Shown here piece after piece: positions 48,370 through 59,954 of a stretch of 64,000 nucleotides of DNA. The notes beneath the pieces are model-generated. The model did not search any database. It was not told where the DNA came from and saw nothing but the letters and a program-made list of their open reading frames with translations. Made by a program: the position numbers and the translations under genes. Source of the DNA: Sipunculus nudus (Eukaryota; Annelida; Sipuncula; Golfingiida; Sipunculidae); contig CM049310.1 of the NCBI GenBank assembly GCA_026874595.1, positions 5,334,001-5,398,000 of the forward strand, written 5' to 3'. Every line of letters begins with the position of its first letter. The stretch's first letter is position 1.

Positions 48370-49260
48370 CCTTGGCTTGTTTATTTATATGCACTATTTA
48401 TTGTATATGTTATTGACGTGTGTATGTTACATCAGTTCCGTTGTATATATTCTTTATTTTCTTGTGTCATTTGTTATCTTAGAACTTGTGTCTAGAACTA
48501 ATCTATAAGCCACGTAGAACATCCGGTTATATCTTATTTTCATACAAATTTTTTCAAGCATGTCACAGTTGTAAGTGTCACTTTCCAGCTCAATGCAGGA
48601 ATAAGAATAACAATGGTGCCTTTATGTTTGTTTGCGATAAAAATTAATGGATATCATCCAGCAAGAAAAAGATCATGCATTATCCTTTCCTTCAACAAAC
48701 AAAAGCTTTCCTAGATTGAATTAACTTGACAGAAAAGAGTCACGGCTGATTTGGCATCGTTTTTATTGAACTGTTACTCTTTTAAGTTCTTTCAAATTAG
48801 CTCTAAATACGGGCATCATCTGCATTTGTTATTGTGGATCCGAGGTTCTGCTTTGAAGAGCTGGCGTCAAGACGTCTGCGCACATGGATGTAAATAATCC
48901 GTTGTATCTTTTAACATGTGGATATCCGAACTGTTTTATTTTCTGTAACCAACAAAGCACAGCATTGAGATTATACGAAACACAAAATAGTTATTTCGAT
49001 AATCAAATTGACCAAATTTGTGTCTTCAAATTAATATTGGTAAAAAAACGAATGACATTCGTCTGGCTGTTTGTGGTAAAATTCTTAAATGGCAATGCAT
49101 TTAAATTATGAAAAACTTAAAATATCACCTGTAACGTTCACAGTGTAAGATGTAGTCACGGCTGCAAAATGTTATCATAACAAAACGTATTTTTTTCATT
49201 TTTGTCCCTACATTTTAATCATTCCTTCCTGTTTATTTCAAGTGTATCGGTTTTGTTAGG
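48370..49260. other. Upstream region of the lectin gene
   Basis: AT-rich. Short random frames. I could not place a TATA box or 5' exon for the lectin gene with confidence; 'ttttgttag' just before the ATG could be an acceptor. Confidence 0.35.
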
Positions 49261-49933
49261 ATGAAGATTTTCCTCCTTTGTGCATTATACCTGTACCAAG
49301 GTAGGACAATGATGTAAACGTATAAAAAAGTAAATGTTAAGCAGGGGCGTAGCCCGGATTTACGGAAGGGAAGGGGACTGAGGAAGTGCCATTGTTGAGT
49401 CTACGACCAGCGTACTGGTGTCGGTGTGCCTTTATTTTCTTCCTTTCTGCCTTTACATGAGGATGCAAATATTTTATGCATTTTTGACAAGCCTCATGGC
49501 CTACATATACGCGATCACTTGGCATAAGTCAGACCAATCATTACCAAAACATATTTAGTATACTTTCTAACAATGCCTACAATTTGAGAGAAAAATTACG
49601 TTTTAACTTAGCATTTTGGTAAATCTCTCTTCATGACTCGCACGGGGTAACTGGACAACTTATATCTGCTGTAAATATCTGATGCCTTGGGCATCGCAGC
49701 TTTGCACACGAACAACCACACAGTGGAGCTGAAACGTATGCGCAGGACAGGGATCAACCGCAAAGAATGCTGGGAAATTTGTCAGAGGTCAACGAAGCCT
49801 CAGTGTATTAGCATCAAGATGGACACCAACGTGTGCATCCTCGAAGGATCTGCTCAAAATGTGGAATTAACTATTCCACCTACATGTGGTAAACGAAAAC
49901 GTAGAAAGTTTGTTGTTGTGTTTAACATTACCC

Positions 49934-50042
49934 CAGTGGCGTCGATTTATCTTCAATCGCGGGGGAGGTTTTTTTTTTTTTTTTTTTTTTGGGGGGGGGG
50001 GGGGTGTTGACTCGCAGTGGAAGGAAAATCAGAGTTTGGACA

Positions 50043-50113
<71 letters not shown>

Positions 50114-50370
50114 ATATATATACACACCTTTTATTGTCATTTCACATTTCAAATATATTACAATTAATTAAAAGGTTTAAAAATAAGGCATTATGTTTCC
50201 TGTTTATATTAATTCTAAACCAAGTTTAGATATACGTTTCATAGTATTAATATATATTTTATTTCCAATATAACACTATTTTTTCTGAGCATAGGGAGGG
50301 TTACATTGACAATCCCACTTTATAAAAAAAGGAGGCATATACCCCCATCGCCCCTGTATTTACGCTCCTG
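49934..50370. mobile_element. hAT-like MITE inside lectin intron 2
   Basis: Begins CAGTGGCGTCGATTTAT and ends, reversed, CAGGAGCGTAAATAC. Flanking 8-mers CATTACCC (49926-49933) and TATTACCC (50371-50378) differ at one base, as expected for a hAT target duplication. Inside are a T-run/G-run (49970-50004), (TA)n at about 50046-50083 and (TG)n at about 50084-50110. No coding capacity. Confidence 0.65.
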
Positions 50371-50479
50371 TATTACCCTGTATATGGAGAACAAGTTAAT
50401 TCAATATGCAGAGCAGGTTACATACAATTGGATGTATTAGGAACTATCTGAATAATATTGTCACAAAATCGCTTAAAAT

Positions 50480-50910
50480 GGACTAGTTACAATGTACATC
50501 TAGACTAGACTAGAATATTACAATGCTCTTTTGTATGGGTTTTCTAGTTTTCAAACCAGTAAATAACAAAACAATCAGAACACAGCCGCACGTATAGTCA
50601 CAAAAGCAGCCCGTCACTGTCACATTACACCTACTTTAGCAGACTGACACTGGCTTCCGGCACTATTATCATATTCTTATCATGTCATGAATATTTAGTC
50701 ATCAAAATATACTAGAGACATTTTAGATGTATGCAGACAAGCTAGATCACTTCAGTCAGAAAATTGCTGCCATAGGAAAACCATTGAAGACAGGTGTTTT
50801 AGTTATGATGCACCAGAGCTATGGAATAAACTTCCTACCCGCATAACAGATGCAAAATCATTTTCAAGTTTCAAAAAACAATTTGCATCTATATTTAATC
50901 TACACCTGAA
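50480..50910 (+). pseudogene. CR1/L2-type LINE reverse transcriptase C-terminal remnant
   Basis: In broken plus-strand frames: RLDYYNALLYGFSSFQTSK, then NTAARIVTKAARHCHITPTL and WLPAL, then RSLQSENCCHRKTIEDRCFS and YDAPELWNKLPTRITDAKS-FSSFKKQF. This order (SRLDYCNxLLYG, QNxAARLVT, HITPxLxxLHWLP, RSLRS, FSxxAPxLWNxLP, FKxxLK) is the hallmark of the C-terminal part of CR1/L2-like ORF2 proteins. The frameshifts and 5' truncation make it dead. It lies in lectin intron 2. Confidence 0.75.
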
Positions 50911-52741
50911 CCAGAACATAAGCTGCAATGATTCACAGTTGTGCACAAGTGAATTTCATCCATTTTTTTTTTTTCTCTCTTTAGCTCGCCGGAACGAACT
51001 TATACCGTACCCCGGCGTCCGCGTGTACTTGTTTTTGAGTTGTCGCGCATGCGCATGGTCGGACCTTTGGACACTAGGTCTTATTATGGTAAACAGACAG
51101 GCGTGGCCTTTGAATCATGAATCACAGAATCATAACAAAGTGCCGGGATGGTTTTGCTGGGAAACTTTTGTATGTAGCGAAATTGAACTAATAGCATCGG
51201 ATAATACATAAATTATTTTGAATGACCATGTATCTTTAATCATTCTTATATTATACAGGTGTCTGTCCTCAAGGGTTCAGTAACCCGTTTTTCGCCAGCA
51301 GCCAGCCCCTGATGCCCGCGTCTTGCTACCAATTTGTAAAACGAGAGCTGACTTGGTATGAAGCTGGAGAAAATTGTCAAGACTTGGGTGGGGACCTGGT
51401 CAGCATCGAGAGTGTTGAGGGAAAACATACTCTTTTGAGAATCATTAACCAGCTGACAGGTATGTCAGAGAAAACGATTTGCATTTAAAACAAGGAACCG
51501 TTTCAGTATTTAGATTAAATCAACTGAATTTAATTTCATTCTTCAAGTGTATGGACATGAAACGTTTTCTACCGAATGTGTGGGGAAGCTTATATGTAAA
51601 ATGTGATAAAAAATGTGTAAGCTAATAAACTTTTCAAGTGCCTGCTCAGGTTAAGAGAAATAGTTTATTCGCTTATGAACCGTCTAAGGGAATATAAACT
51701 ACACCAATACGTGTTTCCTCAGGATCGGAGGAGGGGCACTGGGTGGAGAAGGGCTGGTGAAAACGATCTTGAGGACGAGGGAGACTGGCGATGGGCAGCA
51801 TCCGGTCACAAAATCTTTGTTGATGGCTGGTACCCTGAGCAACCAGACAACATGAAATATCTGAGCCGCGATGAGGACTGCGTTCTGTGGCTATATTGGA
51901 GCAAATTGTGGGGATGGCATGACTTCAAATGCAAGGAGAAAGGCCACGGAACCATCTGTGAAGTAAAGGCCGTGCCAGATAACGAGCATTAAACATATAC
52001 AGTGATGTTGCACTGTCATGACAGTTTCTAATTTTACAAAACGTTCTTCTAGATATATGTAGATATGTCTACATGCTTTATGCGTTTACCGTGACCGAGG
52101 CCCTCCGCGGGGTTAGTGGAACATCAACACACACAATGTGATTCTAGTAATAAAATATATGGGAAACATGGTTTTATATAAACTTATCTATTCCTTTATA
52201 TATTTCTTATTGATTCACAAGTTATTTTTAGGAATGTTTTTCCTCTGCCCTGTGTAACAGACTGTTCACCTGTCACGGATGTGACGTTGTATTGTCCATT
52301 AATATTAAATAGTTTTGCCAGTTTTGAGTGTACTGAAGGGCCATCTGTCGTTTCAGAGATGAAACAGGTCTTCAACTGCAAAATAACCAACAGGTAGGAT
52401 AAACTAGTACGTATAATTGTGGAGCAAGTGCAGATTCACACGGTTAAGGGCGATCGGAGTAATCACATGTACTTTCAAAGTTAGTGCTACTGATTCTCAT
52501 GAACTTAGCGGAAGTTACATACGCAGACCTCCCGCGACACAGCAAATCCGCACTCCGGCGGCTTCAATCAGCCAGGGAAGATTATACGTACTACGTAGTC
52601 TACTGTATATTTTATTGTAGATTCTTCATGTACAGGTTCAATACTGTGTAAAACAGCTGTGTGGCGTTATGTCACCCTTAGGCTAACTTTCTTTGTAAGG
52701 TCATGAACATCGTGTAATGTCTCATATGGAAGTGCAACGTC

Positions 52742-53107
52742 ATCAGACAGAGGAACCGCTACTGCTCACCGGTAGATGGCGTTTCTTGTTTTTAATCCGT
52801 CACGATTTTGCCGAGGGGACCCTTCTTTCCGGTGTGTATTGCCTCACCTGTCCATCCGGTTTGCCTGTCCGCTTCTCCAGCCATCACGGTGATACTGTCT
52901 CAGTTGATTACAAGGTTTTCTTGGCTAGTTGTCCACCAACGCCAATTTGACCAGGATGAGAGCAGATGCCCTAAGCTGTGATCTTGAGTAGGCCACGTTC
53001 CCTGTCTCTGATGGATATCTGGTGTTCCGCAGCCCTCCTGAGCAACTTCCTACTCTCCGCGTCGAAACGCCATCTACCGGCGAGCAGCAGCGGTCCCCCA
53101 GTCTGAT
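52742..53107. mobile_element. Small inverted-repeat element (MITE-like)
   Basis: ATCAGACAG-AGGAACCGCTA and CTGCTCACCGGTAGATGGCG at 52742-52785 are found inverted at 53107-53064 (ATCAGACTGGGGGACCGCTG, CTGCTCGCCGGTAGATGGCG), with about 280 bases between. The ~44-bp arms with GTAGATGGCG-type motifs resemble animal MITEs. The true outer ends and target duplication are not clear. A short frame inside (52717-52950) is not considered a gene. Confidence 0.5.
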
Positions 53108-53459
53108 TATAAGTGGACAAAACTGTCACAACAAAAAGTAAGTGGCTCTGCGTAGGAAACCGTGAGTGTGTATAACACCAGCCTCATGCAACTGTTTAGA
53201 GTTTATGTGGAAGTGCACGGCAATATTTCATATATTCTTCCTTTTCGTTTCTGTTTAAGTATGGAATCATAATGTGAAAATCCTATAATAAAAATATGTA
53301 TAAGACGTGTGTATATAAACAAATCTTAATTCCAATAAAACATGATAAGTATCTAATGTAAAATTAGCAATGTTGATTTAATTTAATTGGTCGACATATA
53401 CCACTAATGACTACTCCTCTATCCACGGATTGAGCTTGGTCCGAACATGAGTATCCGTA

Positions 53460-54395
53460 TTACAAAAAAAGTGACCAATGGGTCATGACGCTCAGCTGAA
53501 TTTGAAATACAGGTGATGCATGTATTAATTATTGATGTTCAGATCTGTTGAAAAAAATTGTTAAGGAACCTTGAACAATGGGTAGAATGACTCCAGAGTT
53601 CTTAGAATAATATTTTTTGCCAAGAATCATATAAAAAAATAGGTAACAGCAACCTTTTTAAGGTTTCCAAGAAGATTTTGCTAGGAACTCCCCAGATGCT
53701 ACGTTAGAAGTTTCTATACGTCAACCTTCTATGACTTGTGTCCATCTGACTTATAGGGTACTCAAATCACGTTATACATAGCTCCGGAATATAGGTAACA
53801 ATGACCTAACTTTGAATGTCAAAGGAGACATTACACTGACCTCCCTTTTCATTTAGAAAGAGATTTCCAGATGGAAATTTTTTTTATTTTTTTTTTCCCA
53901 ACAGTTAAGAATTGTGACCTGTCTGATGAAAATCGGGGTTTTATGCTCAAAGCTTACATAATATACAAAAGGTACATAATACAGTGACCTAAATTCAGGA
54001 TTCAAAATGTAATAGTAGAAGGTTCTAGGTCTAACAGTAAAGTTTTGTGCCCCACCTGACTATCTGGGGGGGGTCTCCATATATTGGGCAGACGCTTGCA
54101 GTATACGGGTCACCATGACCTAGTTTCAGGTTTCCAAGGAAATTTGGCCAGTACCTCCTTTGATATTTGTGTTATAAGATTCTAGGCCTAATAGTTACAT
54201 TCAGGGAGCTCAAATTATGTATTTTCTGTAGTTCGCAGAATATAAGTCGCGGTGACTTAATTTGTGTTTCCGAGGACACAAAACTGACGCTCAGGGTGCT
54301 CAAAATTATGTTTTCGGTCAGTAGTTCGTAGAAAATAGGTCACCATGACACCTTCCAGGTTTGAATAAAAAAAACAACGTCAAGGTCACCAGTTT
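53460..54395. repeat. Degenerate repeat array with AGGTCA inverted repeats, copy cluster 2
   Basis: The same family as 43100-44190, in the same orientation: AATATAGGTAACAATGACCT at about 53790, ACAGTGACCTAAATTCAGG at about 53980, GGGTCACCATGACCTAG at 54106-54122 and AATAGGTCACCATGAC at about 54334. Between them are the shared 'GTTAGAAG.TTCTA' and 'GTGCTCAAAATTATG' blocks. It starts with 'GGGTCATGACGCTCAGCTGA' near 53480, shared with 56046. Confidence 0.7.
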
Positions 54396-55234
54396 TCAAA
54401 CTCCTCCAATAATTTTAGTTATAATAAGTTAGTGTTGCAAAAATGAGGGGGGGGGGAGTGTGAAATAAGGTTATGAAAGTACAAATAACCAAATATTTGT
54501 GACCTTCCACTCACACGCTGTGAGAAAAAGCAGGGTTTTTCAGATTTGGCAATACCCACCCAGCCAGTTTGCGCTGGATAAAGTAAAATCTGATTGGCTC
54601 TGCGTTTAGACAAATCTGCAGAAATGGTAGAAGAAATTTGATTGTCTGTGCTACCAAGCGCTTTCCATAGCAGTGCAAAGTGACCGGGACACCGAAGAAC
54701 ATCCGTTTTTGCTGGTGATACCTGCAATGTGTTTTGTTAAATATAACGCAGGGGGAATTCCACAGAGACAGCCCCGTCTGCTGGCCAAACCTGACCGGCA
54801 CCCGCGGTTAAATGCAGCGGCTAGTGTAGCGAATAGTTGAGCGTAGCGTAGCCGCTGCTTATGGAGCGTATACCATACAATACCATTCGAAACAAAAACT
54901 GCCTACACCGAACATGTACAGAAATGACAGCCTAAAGCAACCCATAATAATCGCAAGAACCAAACTAAAAACACTGATAACTTGCTAATAAAGTAAATAT
55001 ATTTAATTCAGTAAAATAAGTATACATAAAATGATTTTGGTCAACTGACAAAACATAAAAATGCAGGATATCAGCACACTAATTTATGTAGTTATGATAA
55101 AATACTGGGAAGACAAAAAAATTCTATATCATAGAATTAATAAAACATGGATGGCAATAATCGTGCATTTAAAATGTCAATTAGCATAAATGCCAAAATG
55201 TTCAGGATTGAGTATTTGACATTGCTGCGTTCCA

Positions 55235-58200
55235 TCAATCAGCGCATGCGCAATGGGTTCTGGGACAAAACCCCATGGCGCAGTTACTCGCGCACCAGAG
55301 GTCACTTCCGGGAACTTTTGCGAAGGCGTCCACTGGTATGCAGTCTTCAGGTACAGTTGCTGTTAAGACCTCTGACTCCGTGACTTCCGTTTCCGCCCGA
55401 GGAGATGTTACATCTTGTGTGGTTTTCACGCTCACGGACTCTGTGGTGACTTCCCTTTGCGGCTCAAGCGTTGTAACGTCAAGACTCTGAGTGGTGGAAA
55501 TCTCAGTGTTTGTTTGCGCTTGAGTCACTGGTTGGGTTTTTCCAATACCAGGTTCAATTGCAATATCAGAACACCCGTAAAACTGTTCCTGCGGTCCACA
55601 GCCGATACAACTCGTCCCGTTCGGATTAGTTCCCCAGTTGTTACCTGAAATGAATGAAAAGTCGTTTTAGGAGGAGGTCATTATTAGCATGCTCAACAGA
55701 GGGCGCTAGTTTTAAAAATAAAAACTTAATATTTTGAATTATGAAATAGCATTGCCGTTTACCGCCTGAGTTTTTGAATGGCAAATGAAATGATAAGTTT
55801 TTATTAACATGTATTGTAGTTTTTATCATATATAGAAAAACCACGTGATTGCAATAAATATATATTGAAAATATCATAAGAATAGGACTAGAAGCACAAG
55901 GAATTTTCGTCTGGCGAGTTATGTGCATTAATCTGACGTCAGAGAGCTAGAATAAATTTGAGGAATAGCAGCAGGGACATGCTTTTTAAACGGCAAAGTT
56001 ATGTTAGCTAAGTCCGACCATTTATTAAAACAAAGACCCAGGGGTCATGACGCTCAGCTGACTAGGAAGACATTCACAAAAGGCATTTTATCATCTGAAT
56101 GCCAAATTTTGTCGGTGATATTCCCATTCAACTGAAGCATAGCTCAGAGGATATAAGCAACAGAGACCTAATTTCATGTTTCCAAAGAGATTTTTCATGG
56201 ACCTCCCTGCATGTTAAATAAGAAGATTCTATAGGTTGAATGGTTACGATTTGTAAACTGTTAACGGACGAAAGCATCTATGAAGGTATCAAAAAATGAG
56301 AAAAAATGCGTGAAATTCGAAAAAAAAAATTCAGGTTGCGCCACCAGTCTTCAGGAACTGATGAAACAGTCCATGATAAATATGCATGCGAAGAATCATG
56401 GTGATCAATGCGTTGTTCAGATAATGGAGCTTTTGTAACAAATTTTCAATTATTCTGGGGGGGGGGGAGTACTTCTGATCGCATAGCTCGGAAGATATTG
56501 GTAACAGAAAACTAATTTCAGGTTTCCAAGGAGATTTTTCATGGACCTTCCTTGATGTCAAGTAAAAATTTTCTAGGTCCAATGGTTACGATTCTTGCCC
56601 TGTTAACAGACAACAACATCTTTGAAGGGCTAAAAAATAGAGAAAAAAAATTGGAAAAATCCAGGTGGCGCCACAAGTCTGCAGTTACTGATGAAACAAT
56701 CCATGACCAATATGCATGCAAAGAATCATGGTGATCAATGCAGTAGTTGTTCAGATACTTGAGCTTTTATATCAAATTATTAATTATTTGGGGGGGGGGG
56801 TACTTCTGAGCCCCATGGCTCGGAGGATATGAGTAACAGAGACCTAATTTCAGTTATCCAGGGAGACTTTCAGGGTCTTCCCAGGATTTCAAGTTAGAAG
56901 ATTCAAGGTCAAGTGGTTACGATTTATGCCCCGTTAACGGACGTACGGACAGACAGACGGTCGGCGGACAAAGTGTGTTCGCTGTAGCTAAGTATAATGT
57001 TTGAAATATCAATGGATGCATATCTGTAAAAAAAGATTTTAATACATACCACAGTGCCATTTCCATTGTAAAACACAGTTCGTGCAAGAGACACCATAGG
57101 GCAGCTTCACCCTCATTTCAGACCAGGTTGGCAAAGTTGATCTTAGGTAGTAGCGGGTGCCATGACCTTCGATCTCTAGAAGATGTTTATCCAGACAGTC
57201 ATGTGTGATGGGGACGCTAGGATCCTCGTTTTCACACAGACGGAACTCGTACCATCCTTTGTGAGGAGCTGTGATTTCAACCTTGACATCAATAGTGGCG
57301 CCCTCTTTATACCGGCGTGTGGTTATGCCATTTGCGTATTTTCCGCCAGCCTCGTTTGGACGCGGACCTTGCCAGGGGTCGCCACATACACCGCACTTCC
57401 CGCTTTGTCTGTTCCATTGATTCTGGAAAGAGAGGATGCAATCCCTAAAATTACCATGCAGTTTGCAAAATTGTATAATGTCTACATTATGTTGAAATTG
57501 AACTACACGTTCAATAATAATCATTCTACATATAACAGTAGCTACGATGGGAATATCACCGTGGGTTTAAAATATTTTATTGGCCTGTAATTTCGTTTTT
57601 TTCTAGGGAATTTCCTTGTGTTACTTCTTTCTAGAGGTTAAATTAACATTTTCACAGTAAATAGCTTCTATATACAATCTTTATGTATGTTATATGTAGT
57701 AATTTAATAAATGAGATCGTATCCATGTTGGTCATGCTTATCGGGAAAATGTTCCGAATTAATTATTTCTGCCTTACTTAATTTTTCAAAATTTATTTCT
57801 TGAATGGAGATTTTGTCATTCTGTAATGATTTTTATGCTTTTATTCCTGGAATATTCTAGTACACCAGCTGAGAAATTTAATACCCTAAAAGTGAAAAAC
57901 ATGGAAATGTTTCCATGTGAACAAAATTAAAATATGTGACATTCACTCACTTCACGCTTATTACAATAATGTTTGCTTATAGATATTTTCCGTTTGATTG
58001 GTTCAAGATTCTAGACATTTACCATTCAATGTATTTTACTCCACAGATCAGTTGTAACAGGGAATTTCGTAGCATAGGAAACCTGGATAGGGTTTTCATA
58101 TTTTTTTCTTTTATTCTGGGACTCTTTATCCTGGCGCTAGAGTGTAAGGGTTGGTCTTTACTGGTTCAACAAAACTTTTAATTCTTATGTAATTTTTTTC

Positions 58201-58468
58201 TTAAAAAAAATACGATCAACACTCTTTCCTTCTTACGTTTGGTACTAAATATTAGATGATTATAACTTACGTTAAATCCACCACAGTTGAGTTCGTTGTC
58301 GTTATAGTTTGGTGGAGTGAGGAATCCGTCTCTCCACATGCTAGACCTGGAGGGTGGCTCCCTCAGGCGGCCATGTCCCGAAACACCAGAGAACAGTAAG
58401 CATACTGTTACACACAGTACCAATTTACTAAGGTACAACTCGCATCTCCGCTGTGATTGCATTATCAT
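55235..58468 (-). CDS. LPMO gene E: AA15-like lytic polysaccharide monooxygenase with a single six-Cys module
   Basis: Exons 58468-58271, 57422-57050 and 55644-55235 join to 326 residues. The exon-1 acceptor ctgtag ends at 58491; the first ATG after it (58468) is used. The signal peptide (MIMQSQRRCELYLSKLVLCV, then TVCLLFSGVSG) is followed by His1 of HGRLREPPSRSSMWRDGF. The core has GKCGVCGDPWQGPRPNEAGG, ITAPHKGWYEF and WHCG; exon 3 has GNNWGTNPNGTSCIGCG and EQFYGCSDIAI. All copper-site and Cys positions of the C/D type are kept. The Thr/Val/Glu-rich linker (about 75 residues) leads to only one six-Cys module, of the C-x15-C type (CIPVDAF...CASNC...CPRTHCAC), ending in AD; the first module is absent. 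Expected role: secreted oxidative cleavage of chitin or cellulose. Introns are 848 and 1405 bp; the second contains the AGGTCA-type repeat cluster 3. Confidence 0.92.
56035..56985. repeat. Dispersed repeat cluster 3 inside gene E intron 2
   Basis: Starts with 'GGGTCATGACGCTCAGCTGA' (56047). It then has three degraded copies of the 'AATATAAGCAACAGAGACCTAATTT' to 'GGTTACGATTTGTGCC' unit, alternating with two copies of 'GGTGGCGCCAC-AGTCT ... AATCCATGA..AATATGCATGC' (near 56330-56420 and 56660-56745). The two repeat types therefore seem to be parts of one larger family. Confidence 0.65.
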
Positions 58469-58490
58469 GTTGTGGTCTGCCTGGTTCAAT

Positions 58491-59942
58491 CTACAGACAA
58501 AGTCAAAGGTGTATTTTACAATAGATACAATATATATATATATATCTTTATGACAGTCAACGTCAGGCAGAGAGGCCTTCCTATGTACATCTACATAACA
58601 TTGCTTGTAAAAATGTATGTTGATAACTAGATACCGAGCAGCTCAAGTTTTATATGATAATTCATTTTGGGAAGGAGTCATTATTTACGAACCAAAAATC
58701 GGGATGTACAGCCCAAGTTAGTATTCACGGATCAAGATAACGGAGACAGGATTAATGGAGAGGAAGTCGTCCATGCGAGAAAGGTCTCTGCACTAATGCT
58801 TTCAGTCTTGGTTTTTTATATATGTATATTGCCCTAGCGGTCTACAGAACATGGCTGAACTACCTATAGGGACCTACGAGCAACCTGCTTAAATAATAAA
58901 TCATTATCATAAATTCAATTATTTAATTTGAAATGTAAAATATTGGCGAAATATTTAAGGTGTCCACTTTTGGACATTTATATATATATTTGTCATTTAG
59001 ACCGATGTCATAGTTACCAAGGCCCTCAAATTTCTCAAATTTCATTGAGCACATATATGTGCGTTCATTTGTAGCTTACTTCTGCGAATCGTCTAATGCT
59101 ATCTTAGACGAAACAATAATAGAAAATAATAGTCTTCTGGAGTTCACAACTGTCAAAGACGTAGGAGTACGGAACAGCGCTCTCCAAGAAACCGTTTTAA
59201 AAAATTAATTAATCTCTCTGCTTATTAAAGATTCACAATTGTCTTTAAGAATTGAGCAGTCGTTGGCGTTAGTCTGGTTTATAAACTCTCCCGCTTCATC
59301 TGTACGTAAAATAAGCTTGTCCTTAACTAGGACATGTCAGCCACCAAGATATGAATGAGGTTTTACTTAAAGAGTCTATTTGGACAGCTTTTCTAAATTT
59401 GGGGACATTTTATTCCTTTTATTAATGGTATGCTATACTGTCCTGGCAAAAACTCATTTTCTAGTCTAGAATCAAAACATGATGTATCGTCAATAATATC
59501 ACAAGATCAGTTATCAGATCTGTGCATGAAAATGTTGTGCGGCGACATATGTTAATTTAAATGCATGAAATTTATTGAGATCGAAAAATGTTCCGAAGAG
59601 GCATTTACTGAAATGACTAAAAAAGGGCCTGAGGCATATTTTTATTGATATTCTGTCATTATTAGATTAAGAGTCTTTTCTATCAATACAATAATCTCAG
59701 AAATGTTATACTTCCATTGCTCTGATGAAGAAGGAAATTCGGTTTTTCTCATGCATGGTCAGTAGGGGCCTCCATTGGTTTCGTAGCTCAGGGCTTAAAT
59801 CCGTTAAATTCAGTTCAAGGAAACATGTGTGGCCACACGGATCTTTGTGTCCTACATATATAGATGTCCCCGGTCTGCCATACATAGATAAAATTATACT
59901 GGAGCTAACCCGGAACCCGTACGACGATAATCATTAGCCACC
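58491..59942. other. Inferred first intron of gene E
   Basis: Between the exon-1 acceptor of gene E and the TATA box at 59954-59943. AT-rich, with no gene or identifiable element. Confidence 0.35.
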
Positions 59943-59954
59943 CTGCATTTATAC
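59943..59954 (-). promoter_or_regulatory. Candidate TATA box of LPMO gene E
   Basis: On the minus strand GTATAAATGCAG at 59954-59943 matches the GTATAAATACAG of genes B and D in all but one base. It is 1.49 kb upstream of the gene E ATG, a distance like that in gene D (1.4 kb). The 5' exon and donor could not be fixed. Confidence 0.4.

Larger units (their letters stand above)
49261..51992 (+). pseudogene. Secreted PAN-like plus C-type lectin gene with a one-base frameshift
   Basis: Four exons in phase 1: 49261-49300 (signal peptide MKIFLLCALYLYQ), 49700-49888, 51259-51459 and 51723-51992. Exon 2 encodes CWEICQRSTKPQCISIKMD and CILEG, with the Cys pattern of a PAN/apple domain. Exon 3 holds the first half of a C-type lectin domain (SCYQFVKRELTWYEAGENCQ, GGDLVSIES). 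Exon 4 holds the second half: NDLEDEGDWRWAASG, a QPD motif in WYPEQPDN (in known lectins linked to galactose binding), then WHDFKC and ICE. Exon 4 is 270 bases, one more than the phase allows. The spliced frame stops at TGA after GHWVEKGW, while the conserved half lies one frame over; the extra base is probably in GGG at 51741-51743. No alternative acceptor repairs it. It is either a recent null allele or a sequence error. Intron 2 carries a hAT element and a LINE fragment. AATAAA is near 52149. Confidence 0.7.

Noticed and set aside
55241-55252. NRF1-like GCGCATGCGCAA
   Set aside because: It is inside the last codons of LPMO gene E (HCACAD) and is explained by coding.
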